Positions 42,762-56,400 of a stretch of DNA of 64,000 nucleotides are shown here, piece after piece; the stretch's first letter is position 1, and each line of letters starts with the position of its first letter. The notes below the pieces were generated by a model, which was given only the letters and a program-made list of their open reading frames with translations, was not told the origin of the DNA and did no database searches. The position numbers and the translations under genes were made by a program. The stretch comes from Trichoplusia ni (taxonomy: Eukaryota; Arthropoda; Insecta; Lepidoptera; Noctuidae): contig NC_039482.1 in assembly GCF_003590095.1 (NCBI RefSeq), forward strand, positions 16,385,657 to 16,449,656, given 5' to 3'.

Positions 42762-44394
42762 CTGCAACAAAACAACGATGGTTAACAACTAGTCGGACGA
42801 TGACATTCAGTGCGAGTGAGAAGTGTACTATACACTAATTTACATCACACATGTTTTTTTTATAGACCAACCAAAGTTTCAACTATGCTGACACATACCA
42901 GGGCGGGTGACGCGGCGGCAGCGGGGCGGAAGTTGCGGACGAGGGCGGGCGGGATCGGAGGTCGTATTCCGGAATAAATTTAGTTTTTATCGACGCTACC
43001 CGTCTGCACCGGATATTGAGGATGGAAATGAAATCCCAAATCATCCCACCTCGTCGTGTTCCGGCGCCGCGCCCGCCCTGGCCGGCCGAGCCTGGGACTC
43101 CGAACACTATACACTGTTTTTCAAATAGTAATATTTCGAAAAAATAAAATGCAATGAGAAGATAATATGCAAATGCATATAGCATGTATGTTATTATCCC
43201 CGTTTTTAACAGTCTTAGTCTATATACTTCAACATCTGTTGTAAAGAATAAATATAATATTTTATAATGTTCAGGTAGTGCTTGCCTTCTGACGCTTTCT
43301 TAGTGTAAGTGCTACGCCTTTGCTACGCACTTCTGTTCGCTACGGCGCGTGGCGATATGACGTAATTTATTGGTCGGTTATGTAAATTACCCTAAAACCT
43401 GTTCTTTCGGCTGCTCAGCATTTTGTATAAATTCTCTCCAATTATGTTAATTAATTACTTTTGATGATAATTAATTAGGATGATTCTCAGTCGTTTTCAT
43501 TTCCTCAATATGGTAAATAAATATTTTTGCCCAATAGGCATAACATCTGTAATTCGAAATTGTCATATTCCTTAGTCACTCAGCCAGTGAAGATGACTGA
43601 GGAGTTAACGATAATAGCTTTGAGGGTGTCACGGGGTATTTATGTTCACTAGAAAGTATATTGGGAATAGTGCAGTGTTACATACAGTAGCCGGCAAGAG
43701 GCAAGCATCGCGCGGGCGCTGGGCGCTGCCGGCTCGCTCATGTGGCAAGCGGGGGCGGGGTCGTGGGGGGGGGCGGTCCGGGGTTTAATTACAGCTGCAA
43801 TCAGAATCGCAATCTGTCGTCGAAGCAGCGCGGCGCGACACATTGACAGGCGGCCGGCGGCGCAGGGACGCGGCTGCACATGCGGACCTCACGAGCTCTA
43901 TTTATTACAGCCCCGCAGCGCCCCACATGTCACCTTCTACTAGTTAAACTAGGAATTCTTGAGCCGTCCGTTTTACGAGAACTAGTCACTGGCATGCTCT
44001 GTTCATTGGAGCAATAGCCTCCAATATATGTCGCTGTGGTAGCAATAAATAGGGGTGCTGTCAAATGTACCTACTTTCACATTCCTAAAATGAGTAGCAT
44101 ATTAAGATGAAAAAAAATAATTAGATACAGTATTTAAACGAAAACCCCAAGTATGCAGTTTGAAGATGCAAGAAGATGCAGATGCAAGCCCAGGCCGTGC
44201 GATGACACGCTCACGTCTTTTTTCAATAAGTGCATGAAAATCCTTATACATAGTACCTGCTATATGTTGTACACGTACCATAATGTATTATATACCATAT
44301 AGCTGTATTACTCTTCTGTTTTGTAATTAGAAAGTGAAAATGTGTTAGGCGGAATGCCAGCGTGAGTTTTTCAGTATCGCTTGAATTATTTAGA

Positions 44395-44426
44395 ATAGAA
44401 TAGAAAAGAATAGAATAGAATAGAAT
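44395..44426. repeat. Short (TAGAA)n tract with possible LINE 3' tail on the minus strand
   Basis: AGAATAGAATAGAAAAGAATAG-type tract followed by AATTTATTTCAACATAAGTG. A simple repeat next to such sequence is the usual 3' end of a lepidopteran LINE read on the minus strand; the body was not identified. Confidence 0.55.
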
Positions 44427-47400
44427 TTATTTCAACATAAGTGTTACAATGTAAACCATAACTAAAAACTAAGTATTTCTAACTAGACCGACAGAGATTA
44501 CATACAGTTTAAATACAAGGATCATTAATAGACGCTTTTTATTGATTTCTAGACAATCTAGGCACTTGAAAAACCGATGTTCAAACTACATTTATAATGA
44601 TTAAAAAATAAGGCCAAGCAAATAACATAACAATGGCGTATAATAATAAATTGGCGGTATACAGATTTCCCTCCTTGCTGCCTGTAAAAATACAACATTG
44701 GCCATTTTCTTATTCGCGATTGCAAACTAGTTTGTTATACAAACAGTTATGTTGATATTTATCGCTTGAGAAGCGGTTGAGTTATGAGTTGCGGCATGCA
44801 ACTTAACATAATGTTCCACTCGCGAGTAATATTACCATAGCAGTTTAACGCGGGGGTTCTCACAGTTACTGACTCAAACACTTCCCGAATTCTTAGTCGG
44901 TGTTTGTAGGGATGTAGCCAGGCGATACGTATATATTTATGGACTATTTTCTGTGTGAGGAATAAGTGTAGTGTATCAGGTGAGCCTTCTGCCTTCTGTG
45001 TGGCAGCGCGGGTGCGCTCGCATGCCGCGGCCACATTCAGACTGTTGCGTCGTGTAGTAACAGAATGTTCCCTTTAATTTGCAACACACAACATCGCACT
45101 AAATCACTCGGCGGCTCGAGAGCGATATTAAATTCATAGCGTGGCGTTCCGACATTATAACAAAACAAATATACAGCTGGCCGTAATATTATAATGGGTT
45201 TTTATTTCATCACCACCTCGCAGTTGCGAAACGCAAACAAACGCTAAAACAAATGTCCGAAGCTTTACAGGAGCCTTATTCTTACACCTGTGAGGTCGAT
45301 TCCGAATGACTATCAAACAATTTGAATAAATCTACTGCTTTATTGTGGCAGCCATTAACTGAAAGCTAACTAATAGCTAAGTAGCTATAATGTAAAAGAA
45401 TCCTTGATTATTATGAGACAAAACAAGCCTTAAAAATTCTCTTGTCAAGTGGCCGAGTAATACGTGTGAAGTATAATAATAGACCGCGCGCCAATGAATA
45501 ATGTACTACGGGAGCACATTGAATATGATGAGGTGACATGTTCCGGCTCGCTCCGCTCATTAGCCGCTATGCGAGGAGCTGAGCGGTGCGGAGCGGCGGC
45601 GGTGTGTGGCGCCCGCGATGAATGCCTTAAGCCCACTGCGCCAGTTTTTGCGCCGCGTGGAGACGTTAAATATTTAATGCCTGGTTGAGAGGCTCTCGCC
45701 GGAAATGAATCGCGTATTTTAATACGACGACTGCTATTTTAGCGGCGGTGTAAGCTCGTGACGTCAGAATTAATATAGACTAGTGTATGAGGCAGGCGAG
45801 GGAGGCGGACGTGGAGTGAATACCTTTTGATGGCGCGTATCACGTGAGCGATGGTGAGTGCGTACAGTCGTGACGGGGCTTTGCACACATCAGCATGTAA
45901 TTGTTACGCACTAACTAAGAGACACTGTAATGTCATGTGATTCTCACGTATAAAAAACTCATTTACTAACTAAGGTGAGATTCCTACTTATACTTAACAT
46001 GTGAAAACAATACAGTTTCCACCTGGTTTTTTCCGCTTCTTGACTTTAACTCCGTCCATACTTTGTTACCTAATCCGTGTTGTGCAATAATACCCCACAA
46101 ATAATTTCTTGCAGAGTACATAAGTCGTTTGAATGATGTTCGGTGGGCGAGTCGCAAATAATACAAATAGTTTACGAGCGCTTAAGTGAGTGTTACGGCG
46201 CTCTAAGCGCTCGAGGGAGTAATAAAGGAAATTATTCACCGGTGAGCGGCGAGTAATTAAATAGAAATTAGGCAAACAGCCACCGCCCGAGACGCCGCTC
46301 TCTATGTAAAGCGGCGCTGCACCAGATATACACACAGTCAGGTCTGTAGTGGTGTCGGCTGCGCATTCCGAGTGCACGACACCCGCACAACACCCGCGAC
46401 ATTCATTCAGAAAGATTTATGAGTAGGACATAGCGAGATATTTTTTTGAATTGTGTAGGAATCGAAGTTTAAATATTAAAATGATATTGGCACCGGATTT
46501 ACTCAGAGCAACGGCTCCAAACGTTATTTCAGAACATTGGGCACTGTAAGTACACTAAACAGACTACAATGTCAAGAGGTTTTGCTATTTTCCCACGTTT
46601 TTGTTGGTGGTTGGTTCGTGCTTGTTTGTCGTTCGCGTTGGACTTTTGCAACTCAATTTTGAGGCACTTCTCGATAGCTAGATGGCCGAAATTTTCAGGG
46701 TAGCTTGAAACCCGATGAAAATATTGTAAGTTGCATTTTCATCGGGTTCCAAAAGGGCTGAACCGACTTTGAGAAAAAAAAATGAATTGACATTTAAAAC
46801 GTGGGTATTTAGATTACTTAATCTTTTAATTTTGTTTCATTAAGTTTTGAGATTTGAGACTCGAACGGTCTTTATAAAACAGTCGTCACACAAACACTGG
46901 TTACAGTGCTTAGGGCACACTATGCGTACACTCAGTCCACAAATTATATCTGCACATCTCCACGCAACAGTTACTTTGCAGGCGCACTGCAGAGCTCACC
47001 AACCAATTGATTTACAATTACTACTGCTGTTGCAACCTGGTCGTGAGACAAAGGGTGTAGGGAGAAGGGGGGTCCATCTGTGGGAGTGAGAAATGTGGCA
47101 ACGACTAAGATCGTGATGATACACCTTAATGACGGCAATCATTAATATTTATTAAGTAGAAGCTGATGCAATCACACGTCAATAGAACTGGGTCGCAGCG
47201 AGATCTACTTTATAAATATAAAAGGCGCCATAAAGTCAGGAACATCTTATGTTTCACGAAATAAGGATTACTATTTTCCCTCCTTGGGTTGTAAAATAGC
47301 TACAGTGTAAATTGGACGACAGGCGCGAGTGTCGCCAGCTCTCGTATGAGGTGGAGCGTCACTGTAGCTGATAATATACTACTGCTAATTATTTGGATTC

Positions 47401-50400
47401 TTGCAATAATTCATTGCCCAAAATACTGAATAAAACTTGTTAAATATAATATATTCTTATTCAGAAACAAGATTATAAATGGAAGTAGAGTGATATTATT
47501 ATAATTCAAATGAGATTACATAAAGTAGTTTTAAATCAAACGGGTCTCGGTTAGGACCGTCACGTGGAGAGAACGTCGCTACGCAACGTCACCGCCTCTT
47601 ACCGAAGCGCTACGGAATTTGTTTCTATTAGTTTTGGTGGCGTTTTAGTCGTAGCATTAATTCAAACAGTGTTATGTGGGAGTTTTTAATTGGAAAGCTG
47701 GAGTAAAATTAAATTCCTTTAAGCCCGCGGCGCGGCTGTGCGCAGCGCGTAGAAACTGCTACAGTAAGTACTGTCGGTAGACACCCGTATAATATAATCC
47801 ATGTCAGTTAGAAATCTGCATAATTAATATAATCTATGTCAAATAATAATTAGATCAACTACTTGACAAGAACCAAGAGATTTTTAAATGAAGTGACTTT
47901 AATTGTTTTGAATTACGATTAAGCTGCTGCGAACAGCTACCTGTTTTTTAGTTTTGAGCATTCATAAAAGACACGCGCACTGCAATTGCGGTCACTGCGC
48001 GCCGCGTGCGAGTAGCTTGTAGCCTGACCGTCTAGCGCAAAATCTTTTTACTTAAATTAAAACTAGTGTCAAATGGTCACTTTAATAGAAGATCGTCCAA
48101 CAACGTAATGATTATGATAGATTACTCGTACAATATCTTGTGATCGTTAACGTTCTACCTCAGAACAAATGCAGGTCAGTTGAATGGATCCCGGTGACGT
48201 CATCGGTACAATTAGCACGCGCTGCTCGGGAGGTGAGGATAAAAAGACGCCCCAAGTATTACGGCCGGTGATTTAGCAAAATGTATAGTTCATTAAGGCC
48301 CTTTCATTACGAAAGAACTTGGTTAACAAGTGGAAGCAGGGTACGTATTAAAGTCAAGTTAATGCCATTTTATGTTATTGCCGTTGTACAAGTAGGAACA
48401 CCCCTTTACATTGAAATTATTAGCAATTTTCCTGTTCGTCCCATTGAAGGAAACGATTAAAAACCTTTCCTTATAGTTATAGTTTACCTCGCGACTATTA
48501 TAAAGTTAGGATGTTTTTGCCCCACTTTATACCACACGACTCCACCCAAAACAATTTTGGACAGTGTCCAGGTGTCCTGCGTTGTCATCACTTGTAAATG
48601 TTTTCCGTGAGGTAGTAAGTCAGTAGTGCGCCGTGTGTCACATGAACAGCCGGCGCGCGGCGCGTTCAACTTGTGTGTGTGATAGTCGTGTGAGGAGTTT
48701 CCACTTTGAACCGCTTGAAATTAAATATGCTGCTGTTTTCAGTAACCATTCTAATTCTTTACAATTTCATAAGTTTGCTCGCTCAAAATTTACAAATGAT
48801 GAACGCCTGATATAATATGTAGTTTTATTAGGGCATTTTTTTTTTGTCTTCATGGAACGTACAACAAATTGCTGTTTATCACCTGCCGCGTTCGTGCCGC
48901 TGACTACAGTGGCGTTGTGCACACTAGCGCCGGTGGAGAGCGCGGCCGCGCCGGGAACTACACGCTATGGACAAAGGTTGCCCTAATCGCTGGACAAACA
49001 ACGGCGCGCTTTAAAGCCGCGTTAAAACGTAACGCCGACTTAATCTAAGCCGAAGTGAGTTGTCGCGGCCAGCGGCCAGCGGACTTCACACGAAACTCGA
49101 ACTAAACGTCAGTGAGAACCAAACTACGATAGTTACAATGCAAATATTTATTTTTTAACTAACAATTTTGCTGTTTTAATATAACAACTTTAAATATTGA
49201 ATGACAGTCTAGCTAGAACAATAATGGTGAAAATTTAAGGAGGAGGGTGTTTTAAATTGCGAGGCGAGGCGGACCTTTATTTTTACATAATATTGTGATC
49301 GAGGCCAACGGGGCGACGTTCACACAAGTGACTTAAACAACATCGTTAATAGTTATGGAATGGCTCTGCCGAAGCTTTTACGACTTCTTTCAAACAAATT
49401 CAACTAGAAATAACGATAAGTCAGCCTCATTAGCCGAGCTCCGAGCGCGGCGGAGCGGTGCGAGCGCGAGGTGTAGCGCGCGGTGTTGTGGACGAACAAA
49501 AGTATGTACTAAAATGATCATAACCATACAAAGTGCGGCAGGGAATGCCTCAAAGTGTAACAACTACATAAGTTTAGGTACAAGCGCAGCGCGGCCACAG
49601 TGTGAAGGCTGGCCGTGAAGCAGCACTTTACTGAATATCTAAAGGTTTAAAGCGATAATTTATGAAAGCCAGCTCCGCCGCGAGATTCTGCTGCTCTTAC
49701 ATATTTTTCAACGGAACCTATTCAATGTGGCTGAGGCCGGCAGGGGGGGGGGGAACAGAGAGCGGGACGTGGTGGGGTGGAGGGGGGGGGGGGCTACGTC
49801 AGCGGAGTCTCCAACAGACGTATGACGAATGACGAGCAGTTTTATTGTGGACTCAACGCTCGCGTGTGCTTACCTCAGCTAGTTCACAACTTTATAATCA
49901 ATTTACTGGATTTATATATTTTCTTATTATTTGTGGAAGCAATGGTATGCCATTTTTATCATACTGACGGACACTAGGGCGTGTGTTCACATTTGACGAC
50001 GGTGTGATTTCACTTAACCAGTGTGGATAAAGCTGGAGCACTGAACTTCTTTCTCGTTAACTTGTTATGCTTATACAAACAATATAAATCCTAACGGGTT
50101 GCGAATGAAATATTGGGCGCAGGTTTTACGTAAAAGGGTGATTAGTTTAGTTAATCGTCTGTCAGATGGTATCTAGGGTGCAATTAAGCTGGTGATGTTT
50201 GTATCGGGCGCTCGGGCGAACTAAAACATTTCTGATATTATTCCCTCAGGTGCAAGCTAGAAACGATTTGCATCAAAAATGTAACTTAAAACTACGACAG
50301 TATTCAGTGTTTAGCAGTTGTAGATAGTAGCTCATGTAACGATATGGTCCAATGTGTGGTGTCATTTATTTATGATATGTATACACGTCGTTCTAACTGA

Positions 50401-53400
50401 TGTACATTCTTGTCATGATGTTCCTCTTTCTCGTTATATATGACGGCGCGTCAGCCCGCTCTGATCATAATATGTACGTTCACTTATGATGCTACTACGT
50501 CCTATGTGAGTCCATACAGTTCACATACATTGTAGAAGAGAAACACTAAATCGTGTATTAAATCACCTGACTTTTTATGCTTTCAAAAAAAATAGATACG
50601 TCCACAAGAAGAGAGATCTCGGGCGGTTCGGGCGGCGGACACTCGCGCACAAGTTTGACAAGGAGCGCTCGCCACGGGAACCAGCTCATAATGTTAATAT
50701 TAAATAATGTTGACTCAGAAATAGCTCGTTACTGCGATATTAGCTTAGTTCGACGTTGTTCCGTTGCTCGGCGACAGATCATTTTCAAACTTGTTGAAAT
50801 GTAGGTACAGTTGCAAATTATAGTTCACGTTCCGTTTCTATTTCAAATTTAATCCCCTTTTATCGTTAAGTCGTATTTGTATTTGAAAGATCAACGCTCT
50901 GACAATGTTAGACGTTCTGTTACTTTAGGTTTTGTATGATTTGTAAATCACTTTGCACAATGAACAGTTTCATTTTGTTCCGTAACAAACGGAGGAAAAG
51001 TCACGAGTGACATCAAACGGTTCGCACAGATGTGAGTATTTTGTTATGATGAGCATAATGATGATGCTGACGTATCATGGTGACAGCGTGTTGTGTGTTG
51101 TAGTGAGACGTATTGCAGATTACAGCGCAGTGTTGATGTGTGTTGACATCGCTCGTACATCAGACAACACGCCGCTGAGCGAGCGCGCTTGGGGCTCATC
51201 TTGTAATGGCGGTAATAAAAATAAAATAAAATACCGATGCTCGATTGAACGCCGCTCTGTCGGTAACGATAAGGATCGCCCTGATAGTCCTGATAGAATT
51301 ATATTCGATGCCCCACTTAAATTCATGTTTTGTTTGTCAAGAAAAATTATAAAGAACATATTTGTGTGATGGATCGCTCGACAGATATTGAGTAGTCATA
51401 AAAATAGTATCCATGACAAATGAGTACAAATTGAAATAGGCTATTTTACACTGACTCGTAGGACACAAGGTTTTACACGATATGCTGGTCGACTCGTGCA
51501 CTATCAAATTGTAATGTGTTTGCTTGTAGCCGAAATAAGTAGGCGGAAGATAATGATCGCAGCTGCTGTGTATAGAAACAACATAGCATGAGTGTGTATT
51601 TGTATGTATTAAGCATTCAGTGTTATCAGGTTGAGCGAGCTTAAATACAACTTTGTATGATTTTCGTTTGTTTAAATGAACAAGATAATCCCGTAAGGTC
51701 ACTAGGCACCTGTGTTCGCTAAATATGCTAACAGCGGGCGGGCGAGGGGTGAAGTGGGGGGGGGGCAGTAACCCTGCGAGGGCGGTGTGCCGGCTGCCGG
51801 GTATACCACGCAGAGTTTCCTTCAGAAGGTTGATTTCCTTGTACTTATGATTTTATTAAAATTCCAGCTCTCTTAACTCGGAACTTGGTCTCCATCCGAC
51901 ATTGTCGAAGCTTGCTTTAAGATACCACAATCTAATCAGCACTCTGTACTGGTACACCGTGTTCATTCGCGTACCATGTGGGCCTTCTGTCGGTCTCGAC
52001 AGTCGGATGAACCGCAACATTTTCCGAGATTCGCGTCACGCACCAACGCGGATTCATTTCACGAGCGAGCCTTTTTATAATTTAATCTTATACCTTGTTA
52101 CAGTCAAAATGATAAAAGGGCGAGTATTCAGGAGTGCGGCTCTCTGCGTGAGCGGTGACGCGGCGGTAACAGCGCCCAAATTGTAGGCCGGTTGTGCAAC
52201 TCGCGTCCGAGTTAATTCCATTCGCCAAATTGCTCAGTAAATAACGAGTCTGACGGACACATAATAGTTTTCCAATTTGTTCGTCGCTCTTATAATTTCA
52301 TTGCTTTTTGATGGCGACGCTTTGTGACTAACGAACCGGTGCTTGATGTTTATTTTATTCGCTGCGCGCTGTCTGCTGAACACGCGGCGCCTGCGACCGG
52401 TCTGACGTCTCACGGCAGCAATCATCTTTAATACTGTATTGCATCTAATAGCCTTTATTTAAAGATTTAAGCCTTATCTTCAAATGTAAGGCTGATTTCA
52501 GGTTTCCAGGTTAAGATTCGCTCAATACCTATTTAAGATATAATTGTTAATGCTATGCCACTTGTTTCCTCGACTCCATGCGTGTATGTGTCGCGGGTTC
52601 CGTCCCCGGCGCGGCTGAGTGCGTACTCTCATTACTACGCGGTAATTACATTATGTTAACACTGATGTCTTTGCGTGCGAGGCCTCGTTACCAGCTACCT
52701 CCACACTCTACGCCAAGACAGAGAAAACATTATCACGATATCATATATTTAGTTCAGTAGTTGCGCTTTGATCATGTATTAATATTGTTTGAACAGACAG
52801 AACGCAATATAATTAGGTAAGATTTACACTTAATGAGGTTATCCTTCCAGTAATAATACCCACGCTTTATTATTTCATTAAACCACCAAGTAAACATGTC
52901 GAGAGCATGTGTGACCGTATTTGTACTTCACTGGTCACTGCCGGGCTATACTGGGGTCAGCTGGGGACTTTAACAGCATCAGTCACATACAACTACGGGA
53001 TACACTTATCAACCGAAGCTAAATATTAAAAACTACAAAACTTGTTTTCTGAGCTTTACACCATATGGAAGTTAAAAAAAAATGAAATCCGTCGTGTTTT
53101 GCGATCTTAGATTTGTTATTTGACACATAAATCTAGTCAAGCTCATTTAATTGATAGCCACATAACACATTGAGGTAATTACGAAAAAAAATCAATTCGC
53201 AAACTGTTTTGTAGTGCAGGTAATTTGAATAATAAATAAATGAATTACGTGACGGCGGCCATCTTGGACCAATTTTAATTAAGTTTAGTTAAGAATTTAG
53301 TCGATTTATTCACCTCTCAAATAAATACAAAACGAAATTTAAATCGGTTCACTGTTAGAGAGCTACGAAAGCACAGACAGCTATAACACAAACAGACATG

Positions 53401-56400
53401 TTATAGCGTCGGGAGTAAAATGACCGCAGCAAAACAAAGACATAGAGAAATGTTGATGTTCACTTCAAAGACAACAAACAATTAACAAATATTTTGGTGG
53501 CGGCTGCAAGCGGTGCGAATAAACTAGGGCTACAGGAGGTCATTAAGAACAGTGGCATGAGTGATGACGTCACACGTGTGTAGGTAATTTACTCAAAGAA
53601 ATTCTTCACAAGTTGAAAGGAATCAAAAAGTTTAGAGCATAGCTTTTAGCGGGGGTTACTTTTCTTACTACTACGCAGCTACTACGATACATGCGCTACG
53701 AGCGCTACGACCGCTACGTGAGAATATGCAACGTGACTGCAAAATTACATCGTTGCAGAAGCAAAAGTAAACTTTTGTAGTAATGTAGGGTGTAATTAAA
53801 TCAACATTAAAAAAGGGTGTGATTAAGAGAGTACTGACACAAGTAATGTGTGATTTTTGTAACGAATATAAAGACTATTTTTTGTAGGATTGTGCTATTG
53901 CTGATATTTGTTAGAGACATATGAAATAGTAATATTAGAATTACAATACTGAAGTGTTTGAGAATGTAACCTTCAAGATTACTTTACCACATAGTACACT
54001 GTGCAACGAAAAGATGAGTCTGCCTTTAATTAGGAAGTTATTATTGCATTCTCCAAATATTATTTTAATAATGATATTATATTTTTAAATTGCGCCTTAA
54101 CTTTGCGCTACATTGGTGACATTAATTTGACACAATACTTGTAATGGCATAAAAATCATAAATACAGGTGGTATGTACAGGTAAGTCAAAGCTGCATTTT
54201 TGAAGTGCCATGCTGTATTTTGTAGGAGTTCCGAGCTTGGAGACTTCGTGGTGCGGCGCGAAGCGGTTGATCTCGCGTAAACTCGAGGGAAAGTGATCTT
54301 GTTATTTTGTATTGTATCTATTTACACGGAAGGGTCGGCCACACGGCTGTACGGCATGCGTAGTGCGAGACGCGGCGAAGGCTAATTCTGTGGTGCCTCG
54401 CTATTTACTGTAATGAGGTCGGAGCGAATGCAAATAACGAGAGCGAGCATGTGTGTGTGTTTATACTCACTCAAGGACATATGTGTGTCTTGTAACCGGT
54501 AAGGAACGCGTCTAATACGCGCTTTTTAATGAGTTTTAGTTTTATTAGGGATGGAGATATCTGTTAAATGACGAGCATCCGTCAAATCAGCGTAAGAAAA
54601 GCTTATTCAGACTAATTATTAATGGAAACTACGTCGTGAAACGTCAAACCCGTTTTTTTCTGTGGAATATAAATAAATATCAACCAATATCAAAAGACAT
54701 TCATCTGCCTGCACGAAATCTGACGGAGTTGTGAAACGAGCAATATTCTAACTCCACTGATTGTTGATTGCATTACGCAGTGCACATGATAGCTTTACCA
54801 ATATTCAATACTAAGCCAGAATTGTATGAAAAACAGGTAAATAAAGCACAACTCAAATCGAAATCGAACTGCAAGACTTGAGTTGTTGAGTTTAACTATC
54901 GGTATCTGAGCAACTCCCTGAAGACATTGCATCTTCTGACTCTGATGTCCTCTAAGTAAAATGTACACGCCCGAGTATTCGTGGAATGTTCAAACCTTTG
55001 ACTTTGACATAGTATTAGGGGCCGCCTTTTTGAAATCAGATAAAAGCTATTGGGCTAAAAAGCCAAAAGGCTAAAAGCCCGACTCTTACGTACCGAGACA
55101 TGTACGAGGTGTTTTCAACGTCACACGCTCGTAGAGCACAGCACTACTGCTGAGAGCAATACTCATGATGCGTTTGGAACAACATCAGGCCCCGCGATGT
55201 GTCCTGCGCGTGCTTTCTAGATGAACTATAAACATTAGCTCGCCACAGTGACGGTGCGCCACATCCATTGTTTTCTTAATTCTCACGTACGGGCGGGTAA
55301 GAGCAGGGAGCGACGGGGCGAGGGGTGGGGGGAGGGAGGATGTGCAAGGCTTACGTCGCGAGCCTTTGTTCTTGTTTTTATTTAATTACTGCCGCCGGCT
55401 AAACGAGAGTAATTCGATTACACAACAAAGCAAAAAGGAATTGAATCGGCAATACAGCGGAGCTTCGCATGCGCCGGCAAGCGGACAGCTGCGGGGGCCA
55501 GCAGTCTCGTGGTGGAGAAATAATATGGAGGCTTGTGGGTCACAGCGGCGGGGCGCGGCGGTCGCGTGTCGAGTACCGCCACTAGCATCACCCACTGTAT
55601 AAATAGCTAGGGAGCGCGTTAATGAACGAATTTAAAGTTAATTAAGTAAAACGCACGTAAAACTTAAAATCTTGTAAGATGAAAAGGAACAAAGACAAAA
55701 ACACTTAACTCTACCAGTTTAAACGCTTTCATCAAATGTTTGCAGTTTAATTCGACTTTTAATAATTAATTGATTCCAGTCATATAATTAACCTAAGCAA
55801 ATTCTTTAAATGACTATCTAACCTAGATCGGGGGCTTCCATGGTCATCGTAGCGGTACGTAGAGCTCGTTACTAGCTACGCTACGCAGTGTCGCTGATTA
55901 GTGCGTTCGCGGGACCACTTGCTACGCCAATTGAATTGTCATCGACTCCTGAATATTCCAGGAGTTACGATCAGAACAACGTCCAAATTATATTGTATGC
56001 GACTAAGCGCCTACACTGATTAGTCGCTATCTGGCAGCAACACTGGCAGGCGGTGATGAAACGGGCCTTTAATACAACATTAACGCCAAGTACTTATGGT
56101 TGCTTTAGTTTTTTTAGGTTGTGGGAAAACACATTGCATTGTGATAAGCTTTCATAAAAAGTATTAGAAGAAGTTAAACACTCAACGTCGTATTTCGAGA
56201 GTGAACAGCACTACTTGCAAAATAATGAATTAAGCTCGAGCTGACTTGAATTGCTGAATTACATCTCTGCTACGGTTAAGCACACTGGATAAATTGTGTA
56301 GTGGCGATATAATCTCAACTATACGGTTATAATATTAAGGTTGATTATTAGTCTGCATGGCGTGTTTGAGTCGTGTTTATTGTGAAAATATGGTAAGTGG

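Noticed and set aside
42883..43185. Hydrophobic-start minus-strand ORF as the dpr signal-peptide exon
   Set aside because: Its frame reaches the donor at 42896 in phase 2, while the next exon needs phase 1, so it cannot encode the joined protein.
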